DNA of 64,000 nucleotides from Blastomussa wellsi (GCA_947652115.1 OX393565.1:6962021-7026020); one strand, 5' to 3'. Positions 20,162 through 32,122 are shown, numbered from the stretch's first letter. Numbers and translations are program-made. Notes: generated by a model from the letters alone, not told the origin.

Positions 20162-21601
20162 ATGCCCAAACACGACAAACCGATCCTCGATATCAACGCT
20201 GTCAGGGCTAATCGAGACCACTTTCGCCACTGGGAAACGCGATTCCACGATTATTGCCTGTTAAAAGGCTACAGAAATCCTGCTAAAGACAGATTAACAC
20301 ACACATCAGATCACTACATCGAAGCAAAGAGACCATTCGAGCTAGCCGTTCTTCGCAGCGCAATTCCTGCGTCAGAATGGAACACTCTCGATGATGTAAT
20401 CACCTCCAAGATCCCCGCCGACGATGCCGATAAGCCATGGGTCTGGCTACAAAAAATTAAAGAGCATTACGTAGGTGCAAGTACTCTCATGCAAGACAGA
20501 TACTACTTTTGGGTGCAAATGGCACAGGCAGACCAAACATCCATTTCAGCTTGGGAAACAGCCGTCCGCACCGCCGCAGGCCGTTGTTCATTCGGCCCAA
20601 ATGCTGACGAGTTCATGAGGGACAAATTTCTTTTTGGGCTCAACGATTCCTTCAGTCGATTTAGAGAAGACATCTTCTATAGAGATGGGCAGCGCAAGGC
20701 TGAAGACCCTCCTTTCACACTAGCGTTTGTGGTAACCCAAGCTGTGTCTTTTGAAGCAGCCCAACAGACAAACAAACTCTTAGCTCATTCTTCTATTGAG
20801 GAACAGGTCCACTATACCATGTCCACAACACCAACCAGAAATTTTCAACGGCCTCCTGGCAGACCAATCAGCAAATCTTGCTTCTTCTGTGGTAGCAAAA
20901 CTCCACATCCTCGTGAAAAATGTCCAGCCCAGGGACAAACATGCAGCTACTGCCACAAGCTGGGCCACTTTTCAAGCGTCTGCCAACAGGCTGTCAAAGA
21001 TCAACGATCCCCCAGACCACCGCACAAAAAGCCCCCCACGCCGACTCCCAGGCATGAGCACGTCCGTATGGTAGATTTAGATCAGAGTTTGGCCCTTCCT
21101 TCTGCAGACGGAATACAATACGAGCAGTGCTTCACCATCTTGGACACGGGCCCTCACACAGCCCATGCAGCTTCGACAGTTGCTGACAAAGGCCACTTCA
21201 TCTTTCTCGACCTAAAGAGCCCAGACTCCAATCACACCATTCAAATTCCCTTTCAAATTGACTCCGCGGCTTCCTGTAACACACTCCCATCCAAGCATCT
21301 TTCCAATATGCCCTGGGCTACAGTGACCCCAACCAGGACTCTTATAATACCTTATGCCAGCCCACCAATCAAGCCTATCGGGCAAACCACCATCGAAGCC
21401 TGCAAAGACAACACCACTTGCAATCTTACTTTTCAAGTCATTGACACTGACCAACCAGCCTTGCTCAGTACTGAAGCCAGTAAAACCCTTGGAGTACTTA
21501 CCCTCAACGCCGACTTCGTCAGAAAATGCACCACTGCAGATCCACCCACCTGTAATGATTCAGCAGCAGGACCACCCCCGATACCTCCACCTCCACTTTG
21601 A
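20162..21601 (+). CDS. gag: Gag-protease of the Mag-like retrotransposon
   Basis: A 479-residue frame begins at the first ATG after the leader. Residues 1-220 form the capsid-type region. Two zinc knuckles lie near 240-280: CFFCGSKTPHPREKC and CSYCHKLGHFSSVC. A retropepsin-like active site, FQIDSAASCN, lies near residue 365. The frame ends with a proline-rich tail and TGA at 21599-21601. The polymerase frame follows in the -1 frame with a few bases of overlap, an arrangement compatible with -1 frameshifting in the family. No canonical heptamer is obvious here. Confidence 0.88.
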   Translation: MPKHDKPILDINAVRANRDHFRHWETRFHDYCLLKGYRNPAKDRLTHTSDHYIEAKRPFELAVLRSAIPASEWNTLDDVITSKIPADDADKPWVWLQKIKEHYVGASTLMQDRYYFWVQMAQADQTSISAWETAVRTAAGRCSFGPNADEFMRDKFLFGLNDSFSRFREDIFYRDGQRKAEDPPFTLAFVVTQAVSFEAAQQTNKLLAHSSIEEQVHYTMSTTPTRNFQRPPGRPISKSCFFCGSKTPHPREKCPAQGQTCSYCHKLGHFSSVCQQAVKDQRSPRPPHKKPPTPTPRHEHVRMVDLDQSLALPSADGIQYEQCFTILDTGPHTAHAASTVADKGHFIFLDLKSPDSNHTIQIPFQIDSAASCNTLPSKHLSNMPWATVTPTRTLIIPYASPPIKPIGQTTIEACKDNTTCNLTFQVIDTDQPALLSTEASKTLGVLTLNADFVRKCTTADPPTCNDSAAGPPPIPPPPL

Positions 21602-24497
21602 CCATGGAGTTCATCTCGAAGAACTGTACCACACTATTTCAAGGGCTTGGCTTCCTTGGCCCTCCTGTCGATTTCGACCTGGACCCCCATGTCAAGCCCA
21701 TCCATGCCCCAGTTCACCGCCAGCCCATCTCGAAGTTGGATTCAATCAAAAAAGCATTAGACGCCTATGAGACCACGGGTCAGTTGGTTCGAGTATCACA
21801 GCCGACAGACTGGATATCCAACATGGTAATTCGAGAGAGAGAACCCACCCCCACCAAACCGGGAAAAATTCGCATATGCCTGGACCCTTTCCAGACCCTT
21901 AACAAGGCCATCAGACGCCCAAAATACATCATCCCGACACTGGAGGAAACCTTCATAAGTTACACGGCATGAAATACATGACAGTGATAGATGTCAAAGA
22001 AGCCTTCCAAAACATCCCTCTGACCTTACGATCGTCCCTGATGACCTCCATGTATACACCATGGGGCCGCTACAGGTGGACAAGGCTACCATTTGGCATA
22101 TCGTCAGCATCTGAAGAGTGGCAACGCCGAACCCATATGGTCCTTGAAGGCCTCCAAATAATCAGCATCGCCGATGACATCCTAATTCCAGGTTGTGGCA
22201 CTACAGATGCGGAGGCCAGGATCGACCATGACCGCAACCTCATTGCTGTACTTGAGCGCTTTGAGCAGCATCATGTCAAGCTAAACCTCAGCAAAATGAA
22301 ATTCCTCGTGCAGGAAGCAGTGTTCATGGGCCACGTCATTACCACCGATGGCCTTCAGCCCAACCCAGTTACCGTCCAGGCCATTGTCAACATGCCCATT
22401 CCAAAGGACAAACAAGGAATCCGTAGATTCCTGGGAGCAATCAATTACCTCAGCAAATTCTGCCCACTGCTGAGTACGGTCACTCAACCCCTACGAAATC
22501 TCACCAGAGATGATATTCAGTTCCTATGGTCAGCCGAACACCAACACGCTTTCGACGAAGCCAAAGCCTTGGCCACCTCTGCACCATGCCTAGCATATTA
22601 CGACGTGACTGCACCAGTCATCCTCCAAGTGGACGCTTCAGATTACGGTCTAGGAGCGGCTCTCCTACAGCCAAGCAAATACCACGGTAATGGCACCCTT
22701 GACGAATCCTGTTTACAACCCGTGGCCTACAGCTCCAAAAGCCTAACCTCTACCGAACAGCGCTATGCACAGATAGAAAAAGAGTGTCTTGCAATTGTCG
22801 AAGCTTTCAACAAGTTTGACCAATGGCTCCTCGGGAAGTCAGACATAACTGTCCACACTGATCACCAACCGCTCCAATCCATCTTTCAGAAGGATCTTGC
22901 CTCGGCCCCTAAACGCTTGCAGAAGATGATGCTTTTCCTACAGCGATACAACTTCACAGTGGTGTACAGGAAAGGCTCTTCACTACACTTGGCAGATACC
23001 GTATCCAGAGCTCCTTGCCGAGATGAAGCCACCACACCCTCCATGCCAGACACCTTTCAAGTCTTCCGGGCGCATCTTACACAATTAGATCCTACCTCGC
23101 CATCCCTGACAGATAATACTCGCGAGCGACTCCGCAGAGCCACCGCCTCATGCCAAGAGATGCAATCACTGGCACACTATATCCTCAATGGCTGGCCTCC
23201 CACCAAAGATCATCTACCTCAACCACTTCAAGCATATTGGCACTTCCGAGAAGAGCTCAGTGTCGCAGACGGACTCCTTTTGAAAGCCACTCGAGCCATT
23301 GTCCCTCCATCGCTGCGTCCGTCCATGCTGACCAAGATCCATCATTCCCATCGGGGTCCCGAATACTGCCTTCGTTTTGCAAGAGACGCCATATTCTGGC
23401 CCAGCATGTCCAAGGACATTGAAGAATTTTGCCACTCGTGTGCAACTTGCGCCCAATACGGAAAGCAAGCCGCCGACGAACCGATGTTATCACATCCCAC
23501 TCCAACACTCCCGTGGCAATTTGTCTCCCAAGACATATTTACGTTCGGGCTCAAACATTACCTAGTCACAGTCGACCACTACGGTGACTTCTACGAGCTG
23601 GATGAACTAGTCGACACCCTATCAACCACCGTCATCAACCTCACTAAAGCCCACTTCGCACGCCACGGCATCCCTCTCCGCTGCCTTACAGACAACGGCC
23701 CACAGTTTGTATCTCACGAATACAAGACGTTTGCCCAGACCTTTGACTTCGAACACGTAACGTCCTCCCCATACTGGTCTCGCAGCAATGGCAAGGCAGA
23801 GGCAGCCGTCAGTGATGCAAAATCTGTCCTTAAAAGGTCTCCAGATATCTACCTGGCACTCCTTAACATCCGAAACACTCCACCTCGTGGGCATTCCTTC
23901 TCCCCGGCCCAGCGACTAATGGGCAGACGTACCCGCTCCACAATACCGCTCTCAGAACAGCTGCTTCGACCTGAAATCGCAGATCCCCCCATGGTCTCCT
24001 CTGAAATTAACCGCCGCAAGATAGCATCCAAAGCTCAGTACGACAAGCATGCACAGGCTCCGCTGATGCCACTCCCACTGGGATCTCACGTTTATGCAAA
24101 ACCTCGACCATCTCTACGGGGGAGCCCTTGGATCTATGGGCGAATCATCAACAGTACAGCTCCCCGCTCCTACAGCATCGATACAGGCAATTCTGTACTC
24201 CGCCGCAACCGGGCTCAATTGCGTCCAGCTGCCCCACCTGAACGCACTCCCGTGTAACCTCCCCCTCTTCCACTGATGCAGCCCTCAATACCAGCTCCTC
24301 CAGAATGCCCACTCGCACAGCAACAGCCAGCGATACCGCCTCAGCTAGACCGACAGCCCCCCCCACCACCCCCACAGCTGCAGCCACAGGGCCAACAGAT
24401 CAGCGAGCCTCTGCCAGTCCATGATGATCATCAAATTACCAGATCCGGGCGGGTAATACGCCCGCCACATAGGTTCAAGGACTTTGTTCCTTCTTAG
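21598..24497 (+). pseudogene. pol: Pol (RT-RNase H-integrase) with a frame break and a late stop
   Basis: The RT N-terminal part (FISKNC to IRICLDPFQTLNKA) is at 21598-21950. The frame then changes by one base within 21940-21955, ending in TGA at 21970-21972, and RT continues at 21969 with VIDVKEAF, RLPFGISSA and IADDIL. RNase H shows VDASDYGLGAAL, EKECLAIV and HTDHQPL. Integrase shows a zinc-binding H-x3-H..C-x2-C segment (HHSHRGP ... CHSCATC) and the triad D (SQDIF), D (TDNGPQF), E (SNGKAEA). A TAA at 24255-24257 interrupts the C-terminal tail, which continues in frame to ITRSGRVIRPPHRF and TAG at 24497. Both lesions are recent, given the LTR identity, unless they are sequence errors. Confidence 0.88.
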
Positions 24498-24604
24498 GAG
24501 GACACTGCAAGATCATAGACTCATGAGAGAGCAAACCCTTGTTTGCCAGCAGTACTTTTTTCGCATTTTTTTTGTTCTTGTTTTTCTCTCCCGAGATGGG
24601 GGGA

Positions 24605-24750
24605 TGTCATGTTATGTCACGTTACTGTTTTGCGTTACTCGCATTTGATTGTTATGTAATCCAACATTCCCGGATGACCGCGTGCTTGAACGTGGGCAAT
24701 AAATTGTGTGTTCAACATGGACGCTTCACCTGTTTTGCTGTCTCATAACA
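24605..24750 (+). repeat. 3' LTR
   Basis: 146 bp, identical to the 5' LTR except for one CG to CA change. Preceded by the purine tract. Confidence 0.95.
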
Positions 24751-25017
24751 TTGTTAGGCTATTTCTGAAGGCTAATCATACCCGTCATCTTCACCGACTC
24801 TTTATTTTTACACGAACCTCTATCATCTACATCATACTCTGCCTAGAGTATACTCTACTCTACTCTGCCTAAGAGCAGTGTTTAATTACGGTAGGTTTTA
24901 GGACCCGAATCTCGAATCCTTAACAAGTCTTAAGTATTACCCTTATATGCTTTTTAGTGAAGAGAGGAACTGTTAATGCAACAGTGTCCCGCTACTATTA
25001 ATGATAGTGACCAAGAG
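24751..25017. other. Spacer between LTR element and LINE
   Basis: It contains a short run of ACTCTACTCTGCC-like repeats (about 24836-24870) and no gene. Confidence 0.4.
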
Positions 25018-26712
25018 TTAGTTCTCTTCGCCGCATGAGGCGCATAAGGCTGCACCTTCGTCCCCAACCAGCCCTGTCTTGCGCGGCGCCCCTGACGTCG
25101 GTCCTGTTGGTCCACCTCTCTTGCCTGGATTCCACCGTCCTTCTCTATGTGGGTTTAAGTCGTCCCACTTTTCTCTTCCCTTCAGATTACCACTCCATCG
25201 CCACCATGCAGTCATCATTCCTCTCCTTTCTGAGCACGTGGCCAATCCAGTTCCATCTTCGCCTTCGGATTTCATCACTGATCTTCTTTACACCTGTTTC
25301 TTGAGGAATTGTGTCGTTTCGGATGCGTTGTGGCCTCCAAAATTCTTATAATCCGTCTCAGACACGTAAACTGAAATCTATCGAGTTCCTTTTCATCAGG
25401 AGCTGTTACTGCGGTTTTCAATAACATGCGAACTCTGAAGTTCAAAACCCAACCAACGATTGCGTTTTTCGCTACCGTCAATCATAATTACGGTAAAAGT
25501 TAATGAACCTTGAAAATCAGAAACAAACAAAATGGATCGAAGTCTACCAATCACAACTGACAGACGTGACCTTTTGACCCTGTTGAAGCGTACCTCTGTT
25601 TTCTGAGAGGTCCGCCTGATGATTGACGGCAGCGAAAAACGTAACCGTCGACATGAACAGAGTTCGCATGTTTCTGAAAACCGCAGTAATTTCCACGCTT
25701 CACATCCATACAATAGGACTCGTCGTACCAAGGTCTTGAATAGTTTGATTTTTGTATTCCGATCCATGTGTTTCAGATCGTCATCAAGTTGCCAAATGCT
25801 CCTATCTTCCGTGCCACCACCCTGTTTTGTCACAGTCGCGCCTAGATATACAAACTCTTCGACGTCTTCAACTTCCTCTCTTCCAATCATTCATTTGCCT
25901 CCTCTTTGTGTATTCATTCTCATCACTTTGCATTTTTGTGCATTCAGTTTCAGTCCCACTCTTCCTGCATTATCTACCAGTCGATTGGTCTTGTTCTGTA
26001 TGAGCTCGTATTTTGATAAAACTAGGACTATATCGTCTGCAAAGTCTAGGTCTTCAAGCATACTTGTGAAGTTTCATTCGATGTCATTTCTATGTCTTTC
26101 TGCTGTTCTGTTGTTTTTCGCATTGTCCAGTTGACGGCAAACAGGAACAGGAAGCATGATATTGCACATCCTTGTTTTACGCCAGTGGTGATCTTAAACC
26201 ATCTTGGTTGCTCTCCCTCGTCCAGTACTGAACATTCAAAATCGTCATACATAATCTTCACCATTCTTATCAGCTTGTCATAAGCCGTCACGATTCTCCA
26301 CAATCCTTCGCGGTGTACATAGTCGAAAGCTTTTTCGAAGTCGACAAAGTGTGCATATAATGTCGCCTGCCACTCATTAACCTGTTCTATGATGTTACGG
26401 AGGATGAACATTTGATCTACTGTGCTCTTGTTCTTTCGAAATCCATTGGTCAGGTACTTTCTACTCGTGTCATATCGTATTAAACAGTCTTGTCGACTCC
26501 TTTACTACCACATCACCATCTGCTTTGTTCAGCTCTGCTGGGATACCGTCGATTTCAGGTGTTCTTCCACTTTTTGTCTTCTCCAGTGCTTCTGCCTTTT
26601 TGACCTCTGTTGTATCCATCTCAAAGGGGACGTTTTGTTCACTGAACTATGGGACTACTTTTCTGTATATTCCAGGTGTACAGTCTTGCAAGGAACTGTC
26701 TGACACATTAAA
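25018..26712 (-). pseudogene. RTE-like LINE reverse transcriptase, decayed
   Basis: Reading on the minus strand, 26700-26480 gives EVKKAEALEKTKSGRTPEIDGIPAE. Then come the RT motifs GFRKNKSTVDQ, FVDFEKAFDYVHREGLW and TTGVKQGCAISCFLF (26411-26100), the FADDIVL active site near 26045, and EFVYLGATVT and VLLYGCEAWK (25880-25700). C-terminal DEKELDRFQFTCLRRI lies at about 25400-25330, with further decayed frames to 25018. This is the order of RTE/BovB-like endonuclease-RTs. The endonuclease is absent (5' truncation). Several frame changes occur, and a MITE (25406-25689) splits the gene. Confidence 0.8.
25406..25689. mobile_element. 284-bp foldback MITE inserted in the LINE
   Basis: Long terminal inverted repeats of about 75 bp begin TTACTGCGGTTTTCA and end TGAAAACCGCAGTAA. 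They also share ACATGCGAACTCTG and TTTTTCGCT(A/G)CCGTCAATCAT. The element lies between two blocks of LINE coding sequence that should be continuous (GCEAWK and DEKELDRFQ), which fixes it as an insertion. Target duplication is not resolved. Confidence 0.8.
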
Positions 26713-27096
26713 GTGAGTCATAGTATATTCCAGTTATTTACTTACTGTGCAGATGCCTTGCTTAACTAACGGTCCAACGGACTTTATACTAGAAAATTCA
26801 AGTTAACGGGTAACAACGTATCTTACACATCTTTTTTACTTACCCTAGGATGCCAGTTCATTGCAGGCTAGCTCCCACCATTATAAGTTTATTGATTAAA
26901 AAATTAACTGCTAGGCCTATTTCGATCAAAGGGATTGTCATTAGTGATTGAGACGGTTACGACCCAAAACTTGCTCCACGTCACAGTAATACATAAACTG
27001 CTTTGAGTAATGTGTCAGACAGTTCCTTGCAAGACTGTACACCTGGAATATACAGAAAAGTAGTCCCATAGTTCAGTGAACAAAACGTCCCCTTTT
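26623..27096. repeat. Inverted duplication of the LINE's 5' remnant
   Basis: 26623-26710 and 27008-27096 are near-perfect reverse complements over about 88 bases (for example GTACACCTGGAATATACAGA). The 300 bp between them is not related to the LINE as far as can be read. Fold-back or twin-priming-type rearrangement would explain it. Confidence 0.8.
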
Positions 27097-27417
27097 AGCA
27101 ATGATTATTGATCGAATAGTTCAACACGGCTCTTTTTATTTTGGCCTGATGTGATTTCGTATTAACCGAGTCAAAACTGATCAAGAAAGTTAGAAACTGT
27201 GGTCGCGTTCACACTTGGCGCCTGGCGCACGAACAGTGTGAACATGATTGCTCGGCACAAGATTGGGGGCGGTTTAATACCTGCTTATGCAGTTCTGAGA
27301 TCCTTTTGCATAAACTTTGACTTGGCTTATGAAGACGAATTTTCTCAGCACACTACATATTATTTTCTCAGGCTACTGCAGAGTTTAAAAACGCGAATAG
27401 AAGACATTTTGTCTTAC

Positions 27418-30400
27418 CTTTTTCGCAATGTTCTCCGATGAAGCCTTCTTTGCAGAGGCATTCCAAGGTGCCGTATCTGTAGTTCGTCACACAAGTACCT
27501 TGGTTTTGACACGGTGAGGAATAGCAAGGGGACTATCAAAGAAAAGAGGAACTTCATGGATCAAGTTTTTTATATTTGTTTTCAAGAACGAACGATCACC
27601 TTCGCGGGTGTCCTTCGGGAAAAAATTCCTACGCGCGCTAGTTTCAGTAAAATCCTAACAAACTAGAAAGCTTAATAAATGGAGTTTGCGATAAAAATAT
27701 ATTTTAAGCGAGTTTTCCTTTTAGCAAGTGTCAGGAGCCGGTAAGACGTGAAACGGCCGAGGTTTCTTCTATTGAATTTATCAAAATTAAAATCGCTTAA
27801 ACTATATTTTATCGTAAACTCCATTTATTAAGGTTTCGTCTGATGTATAGTTTGTTAGATTTTACTGAAACTAGCGCGCGTACAAATTTTTTGCCCCGAA
27901 GGACACCCGCGAAGCTTGGAAGTAACCTTGAAATAACCTTAGGTAAAATTTCCTTCAAATCAAACTTTATAATGGTTTACCATGGTAGAAAAACGCCAAA
28001 TAGAAAGCAATAAACTGAGAAGAAACAAGGATGGCTTTGAATGAGGAACGAAAAAGGATTGTAATGGACGAACTTGAAATATTCTTCATCCATGACAGAA
28101 CTCCAGCAGCTCATTTACGAGAAACAAGTGCCTTATTTGTGGTCGTTGTCATTTGCTAATCAAGGTAACGTTTCTACAAAGATCGCTTGAACTTCCTTAC
28201 CTTAATGGAAAAGTGATGCGAGCTTCTGTTTACTTTATACTCAGTGGAGTTTCTGTACTTGTCCGAAGACAGCAATTCGCACCAGAATGTTCCATTAGCT
28301 CGTTTGGAGGCGGCCATGTTCACAGAAAAGCACACAGGATTACTGAGGCATTCAAAGGTGCATTCAAACACATCGTACACGGTGAAAGTTCCAGCTTTTG
28401 GGACATGCAGATAATGGAACTCGTTCTTCATAAATTCATGTTGGCGAAAAGTTTGTAAAACGGAGGATACGTCTAAACTGTTCGATCCTGTAGTGAAGAA
28501 GAAAAAATCAGTATGGAAGTCAAAGATAAAAATAAATCGACAGCAAAAATGTGGCGCTTGGCACATTAACCAGCTTACGCTTCGAGTATATGGGCAACTG
28601 AAAAACACCAGGAGTACCCTATAGGTAGTCTGATTCTCAGACGGGATCGACCTCCAACGGAATCAGTTCATCCGATAGGTTCCTCTGGTTATTTTTCCAG
28701 CTGGGGTGGTGGCGCGAGCCCTTTGCTCTCACATAGTGCGTCTGTCCACCTACATCCATGGTTGTTGTCACAATTGTTGGAAAAAAGTTTACACAAATTT
28801 TGCCCCTCTCCCCATACAATGTTGAAAGTAAACATTCATTTGACTCACAAGTTTATTTTATCGTTTTACAGCACTGAAAGTGGGAGCACGTATGGCACAG
28901 TGATGAGAGGGCCCCACGGAGCGGTACTTAATATCAACAACAATGGAAATGTTATATTAAGGCGACTCATCTGAGTTTTCAGAACCACACCAACTAATAC
29001 TTCAAGCTTCATTGCAAGCTATTAACCGAACTATCTATACCTCTATATCCTCTCTTATCTTAGTTAAGCTGTTTATATACTTTTTCTTCCGGCTTATTTC
29101 CGCTAAACTTTTAACCTAGTTTACTTAATTTTTGTCCGCGTGTGTATGCGTGTTGTATGTGTTTATTTAAGTCCTATGTACCTGACCTTTAAAATTACTG
29201 ATGTAAACACTACGGATGGCTGCCCAGTTCCTCATTAGCCAATAGTGGTTATTTCGGGCAGCCATGTACTCATTTTATTTGATATTGTCTAGTTTTGTAA
29301 ACCTAATTAATTTGGGGTACAATAAAGTTGTTGTTGTTGTTGTTGTTCATTGTCGTGGGTTGGTCGGGCAAGAGTTTCCGTACATTTACTAGAGACTGAA
29401 TAATGTTTCAAAAAATGGAGATTTCATTGGCATCAGTGTTACCATAGTAACGAAACGATGATGTCACGGTTTCTGAAAATCAGCATTTTTCTACATATCT
29501 TGACCTACACATTTAAAACGAATCAACGTCCCGTCTGGTATGCATGTAAACCTTCGACACTGTAAAGTTTGCAGTCAAAATTTAAAAATTTCTCCTTAAT
29601 TTCTGTTAGTTCGTCTATTCTAGAGACTTCCTACAGATTGAAGCATAGCAAAGGTTTCATTCAGTTTGCTTCACTACATCTCTCTCTATGAACTCAAAAG
29701 TAATGTCTTTGATATTCACATTTTTCTCATAGAAGGAACGTCTTTGATGGAGCATATATGTAATTACGGTAGTCTTTTATAGGATTTTTATTATTATAAT
29801 TTCGCGGGTGTCCTTCAGAAACAAAATCCTACCTACGTTGTTTTCAAGGAAACTACAACAAACTGTATATCAATGGAAAGGTCTTGAATAGTAGGAAGAC
29901 GCAGATAAATAGAAAATAACAGACTGTCGTTCCGCCGAATTAATCGGGTATCAAAGGCAAACGCTGATGTAATAGCACTGCACCTTATTAATCAACAAGC
30001 ATCAATCTCTCAAATTGTGTCCGGGATTTCCTGTATTCCGATTAGTTATCTTTTTAAAAACCCGTAAGGTTGCAACATCTGGAATTCTAGGACAATATTA
30101 TCGTGTGGCAGTCACGTTCTTCTCGTTCACTTGTGTTTAACGCATGGTACCGTATTCAAAGACAAATTTATTTGGTTTAGGTTCGACGGTGATGTCTTCG
30201 CGAGAACTGACTTTGCAAAATAAAGCAGCAAAAGAATAACAGTACCGCGGTCGTCGTAGTCAGAGCTCCCAGGGGAACCGACACGCTATGAGGATTATAA
30301 CACCTTACAGTTTTATTAACTTTTATTAAAAAAACCCTTTTTTTTTCTAGATAACTCGCGCAGGTTTCAAGATTTTAATTTCATTTTTTGGGGAAATATT

Positions 30401-30680
30401 AAATTTTATAGTAATCTTCCTTTTAGTGTTAAAAAAATTTTCTCGCCAGCGCGAAAATGAAATACTGTATTTATTGAACAACTATTGAAACTGAACCGTT
30501 CTTTAAGTGACAGATTGATTTTAGCATCAGAGAAGACAATTCAATTTGTAAAGGAATAGTCACAAAAACAGTGAACAACAAAGGACAGCAGAGAGGAATG
30601 AACTAACCTTGAAAAGAGGCTGACACAGGTATCAGAGCACACGAAACGAATAAAATGCTACAAATAAAAACATCAAACAT
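27418..30680 (-). CDS. Secreted PAN/Apple plus EGF domain protein, 5' three coding exons
   Basis: Exon 1, 30680-30608: [14 protein letters not shown] followed by [10 protein letters not shown], a clear signal peptide, then donor CAAG|GTTAGT (phase 1). Exon 2, 28487-28201: acceptor CTACAG|GATCG, then a PAN/Apple-type domain ([40 protein letters not shown]) and donor AAG|GTAAGG (phase 0). Exon 3, 27532-27418: an EGF-like domain with six cysteines ([13 protein letters not shown] ... [14 protein letters not shown]) and donor GAAAAAG|GTAAGA (phase 1). Phases agree across both introns. Further exons must lie below 27418 and were not found; LINE and LTR insertions occupy that side. PAN plus EGF suggests an extracellular adhesion or matrix protein, as in many cnidarian secreted families. 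Partner unknown. Confidence 0.8.
27600..27914. mobile_element. Foldback transposon in intron 2 of the PAN-EGF gene
   Basis: Arms of about 110 bp begin CTTCGCGGGTGTCCTTCGGG and contain CGCGCGCTAGTTTCAGTAAA and ATAAATGGAGTTTGCGATAA; the other end is their reverse complement with a few small indels. A single-arm relative lies at 29801-29890. Confidence 0.8.
28820..30607. other. Intron 1 of the PAN-EGF gene (part) with repeat content
   Basis: It contains a LINE 3' tail (29040-29347) and a half copy of the CTTCGCGGGTGTCC foldback element (29801-29890). The rest shows no coding signal. Confidence 0.5.
29040..29347 (+). mobile_element. 3' tail of a CR1/L2-type LINE with (GTT)n end
   Basis: The segment ends GGGGTACAATAAAGTTG followed by GTT repeats (to 29347), the usual 3' end of CR1-like elements, and includes a short repeat GGGCAGCCATG / GGCTGCCCAG in opposite orientation. 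No RT sequence accompanies it. Confidence 0.5.
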
Positions 30681-31469
30681 TGTATGATTGGATACACTTT
30701 ACGTTTGACAAACCAGGAGCTCTTCAGTGTTGCTGTAGACGTGGTAACGAAATAGAAGAAACTGAAGAAAGGTTGAAGTCAATAACATTTTAAGAGAGTG
30801 TGCGTTTTAGCCAATAGAACGAATAGAAATTCATTTGACGCCACCTGCCTCCATTAAACGAAGTGCACGACACGACTGTCCCGTTAATTATTTATTTGTT
30901 GACAATTAATTTGCATTGCTATTTTTGCGAAGTTATTAAACGGAAATGGCGTCGAATTTATATTAAACTACTGAGCACACTTTAAATTAGACTACACGAG
31001 TTTTTCCTTCAAAATCAGTAGTCCCTATTTCACCTCATTTGTTTTCCGCTCCAACTTGAAAAGGATATAATTAGCTCAGTGACACTTGCTCGCCATATTT
31101 ATCCTAAAACATTTTGGGAAGTGAAATATAAATTTACGAATTGTTAATCAAACAAAAGAGACAAGATGCATAAATCATTGGCTAGTGTGCTGGTAAATTT
31201 CCTAATTAAAATAAATATTTGCTGGCTGTCTTTCTGTGAAAGAAAAGTCTCCAACACCTGGTAATTGAAGTCTGCGGCCTTTCCCTTCACCAAGGAAACA
31301 CGGAAAGCCGTAAAACTCTAGAACAAAAATTTATTTTTCAAATCGGCACTCATCAACGAACGCTTTTCATTCAGCTAATTTATTCCGTTGTTTTCACGTT
31401 ACCAGGCACCAGCCAATAGCGAAGCTCCATCTTTCTGTATATAAAAAACACACGACCCACAATTCCTTG

Positions 31470-31578
31470 ATTCGCTCCGACGAAGGGCTAACGCTCGAAA
31501 CGTCAGCAATTTAATTTCTTTACGGTGTTCAATTGACATTATCAACCCAGTTGATAAAACCAAATTATATTGTTATAC

Positions 31579-31623
<45 letters not shown>

Positions 31624-31626
31624 CTA
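31470..31626 (+). repeat. Penelope-type terminal repeat, copy 1
   Basis: It contains CGAAGGGCTAACGCTCGAAA, then ATTATCAACCCAGTTGATAA and TATTGTTATACTTCCCACCG, ending CTTTAGAAACTTACCCCCTC. Three further copies lie at 41136, 47149 (reverse) and 54591. Confidence 0.75.
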
Positions 31627-31659
31627 TTCTTTTGTTCCAACGGTCTAATACTAACGTCT

Positions 31660-31805
31660 TACTAACCGAGCGCGAGGGCCGTACTAGGAAATAGCGGCCC
31701 GAGGTCGTGGAAGTGCGGACCGAGCACAGCGGGGTCCGTACAAAAACTACCGAGGGCCAATATTCCCCAGTACGGCTCCAGCAAGCTTGGTTAGTGCGTA
31801 GTTTA
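31660..31805. repeat. GAGGGCCGTACT repeat, copy A
   Basis: Shares CGAGGGCCGTACT, CGGCCCGAGGTC, GCGGACCGAG and GAGGGCCAATATTC, then AGCAAGCTTGGTTA, with 33226-33365. Ends are partly complementary, which suggests a short inverted-repeat transposon. Confidence 0.6.
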
Positions 31806-32122
31806 TCATATGGCACTCGGGTCTTGCATGCTTGTTAAAAACTTTTGGCGCCTTGAATTTTAAACGCGAAATGTGTTTTGATACCGCGAACAACTCAGAA
31901 AGATGAAGCTACCACGATTTTGAACAAAATAATTTTTTTATTAATTAATTAAGTTTTCTTTCTGCAGTTCTAGTTCAAAGTTTTAAAAAATACGCGGCTT
32001 AGGACGGCTTCTATGGAAACGGTCCGTATGGCCATAGCAAAATCCAGACCAAGGAAGAACCAATCCGAACGCTCGGATTGTCCTTGCCATATAATAAATA
32101 TGGGTTATTGACGAAGCGTGAA

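Larger units (their letters stand above)
19856..24750 (+). mobile_element. Ty3/gypsy LTR retrotransposon, Mag-like lineage, recent insertion
   Basis: Two 146-bp LTRs (TGTCATGTTA...CTCATAACA) differ at a single position (G to A in CTTCGCC/CTTCACC). They are flanked by a 4-bp duplication TTGT (19852-19855 and 24751-24754). A primer-binding site TGGTGTCAGAACCGG follows the 5' LTR directly and matches the 3' end of tRNA-Leu. A purine tract GAGATGGGGGGA precedes the 3' LTR. Gag with two zinc knuckles, protease, RT, RNase H and HHCC/DDE integrase are in Ty3/gypsy order. Despite the near-identical LTRs, pol carries a frame break and a late nonsense codon. Confidence 0.95.
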
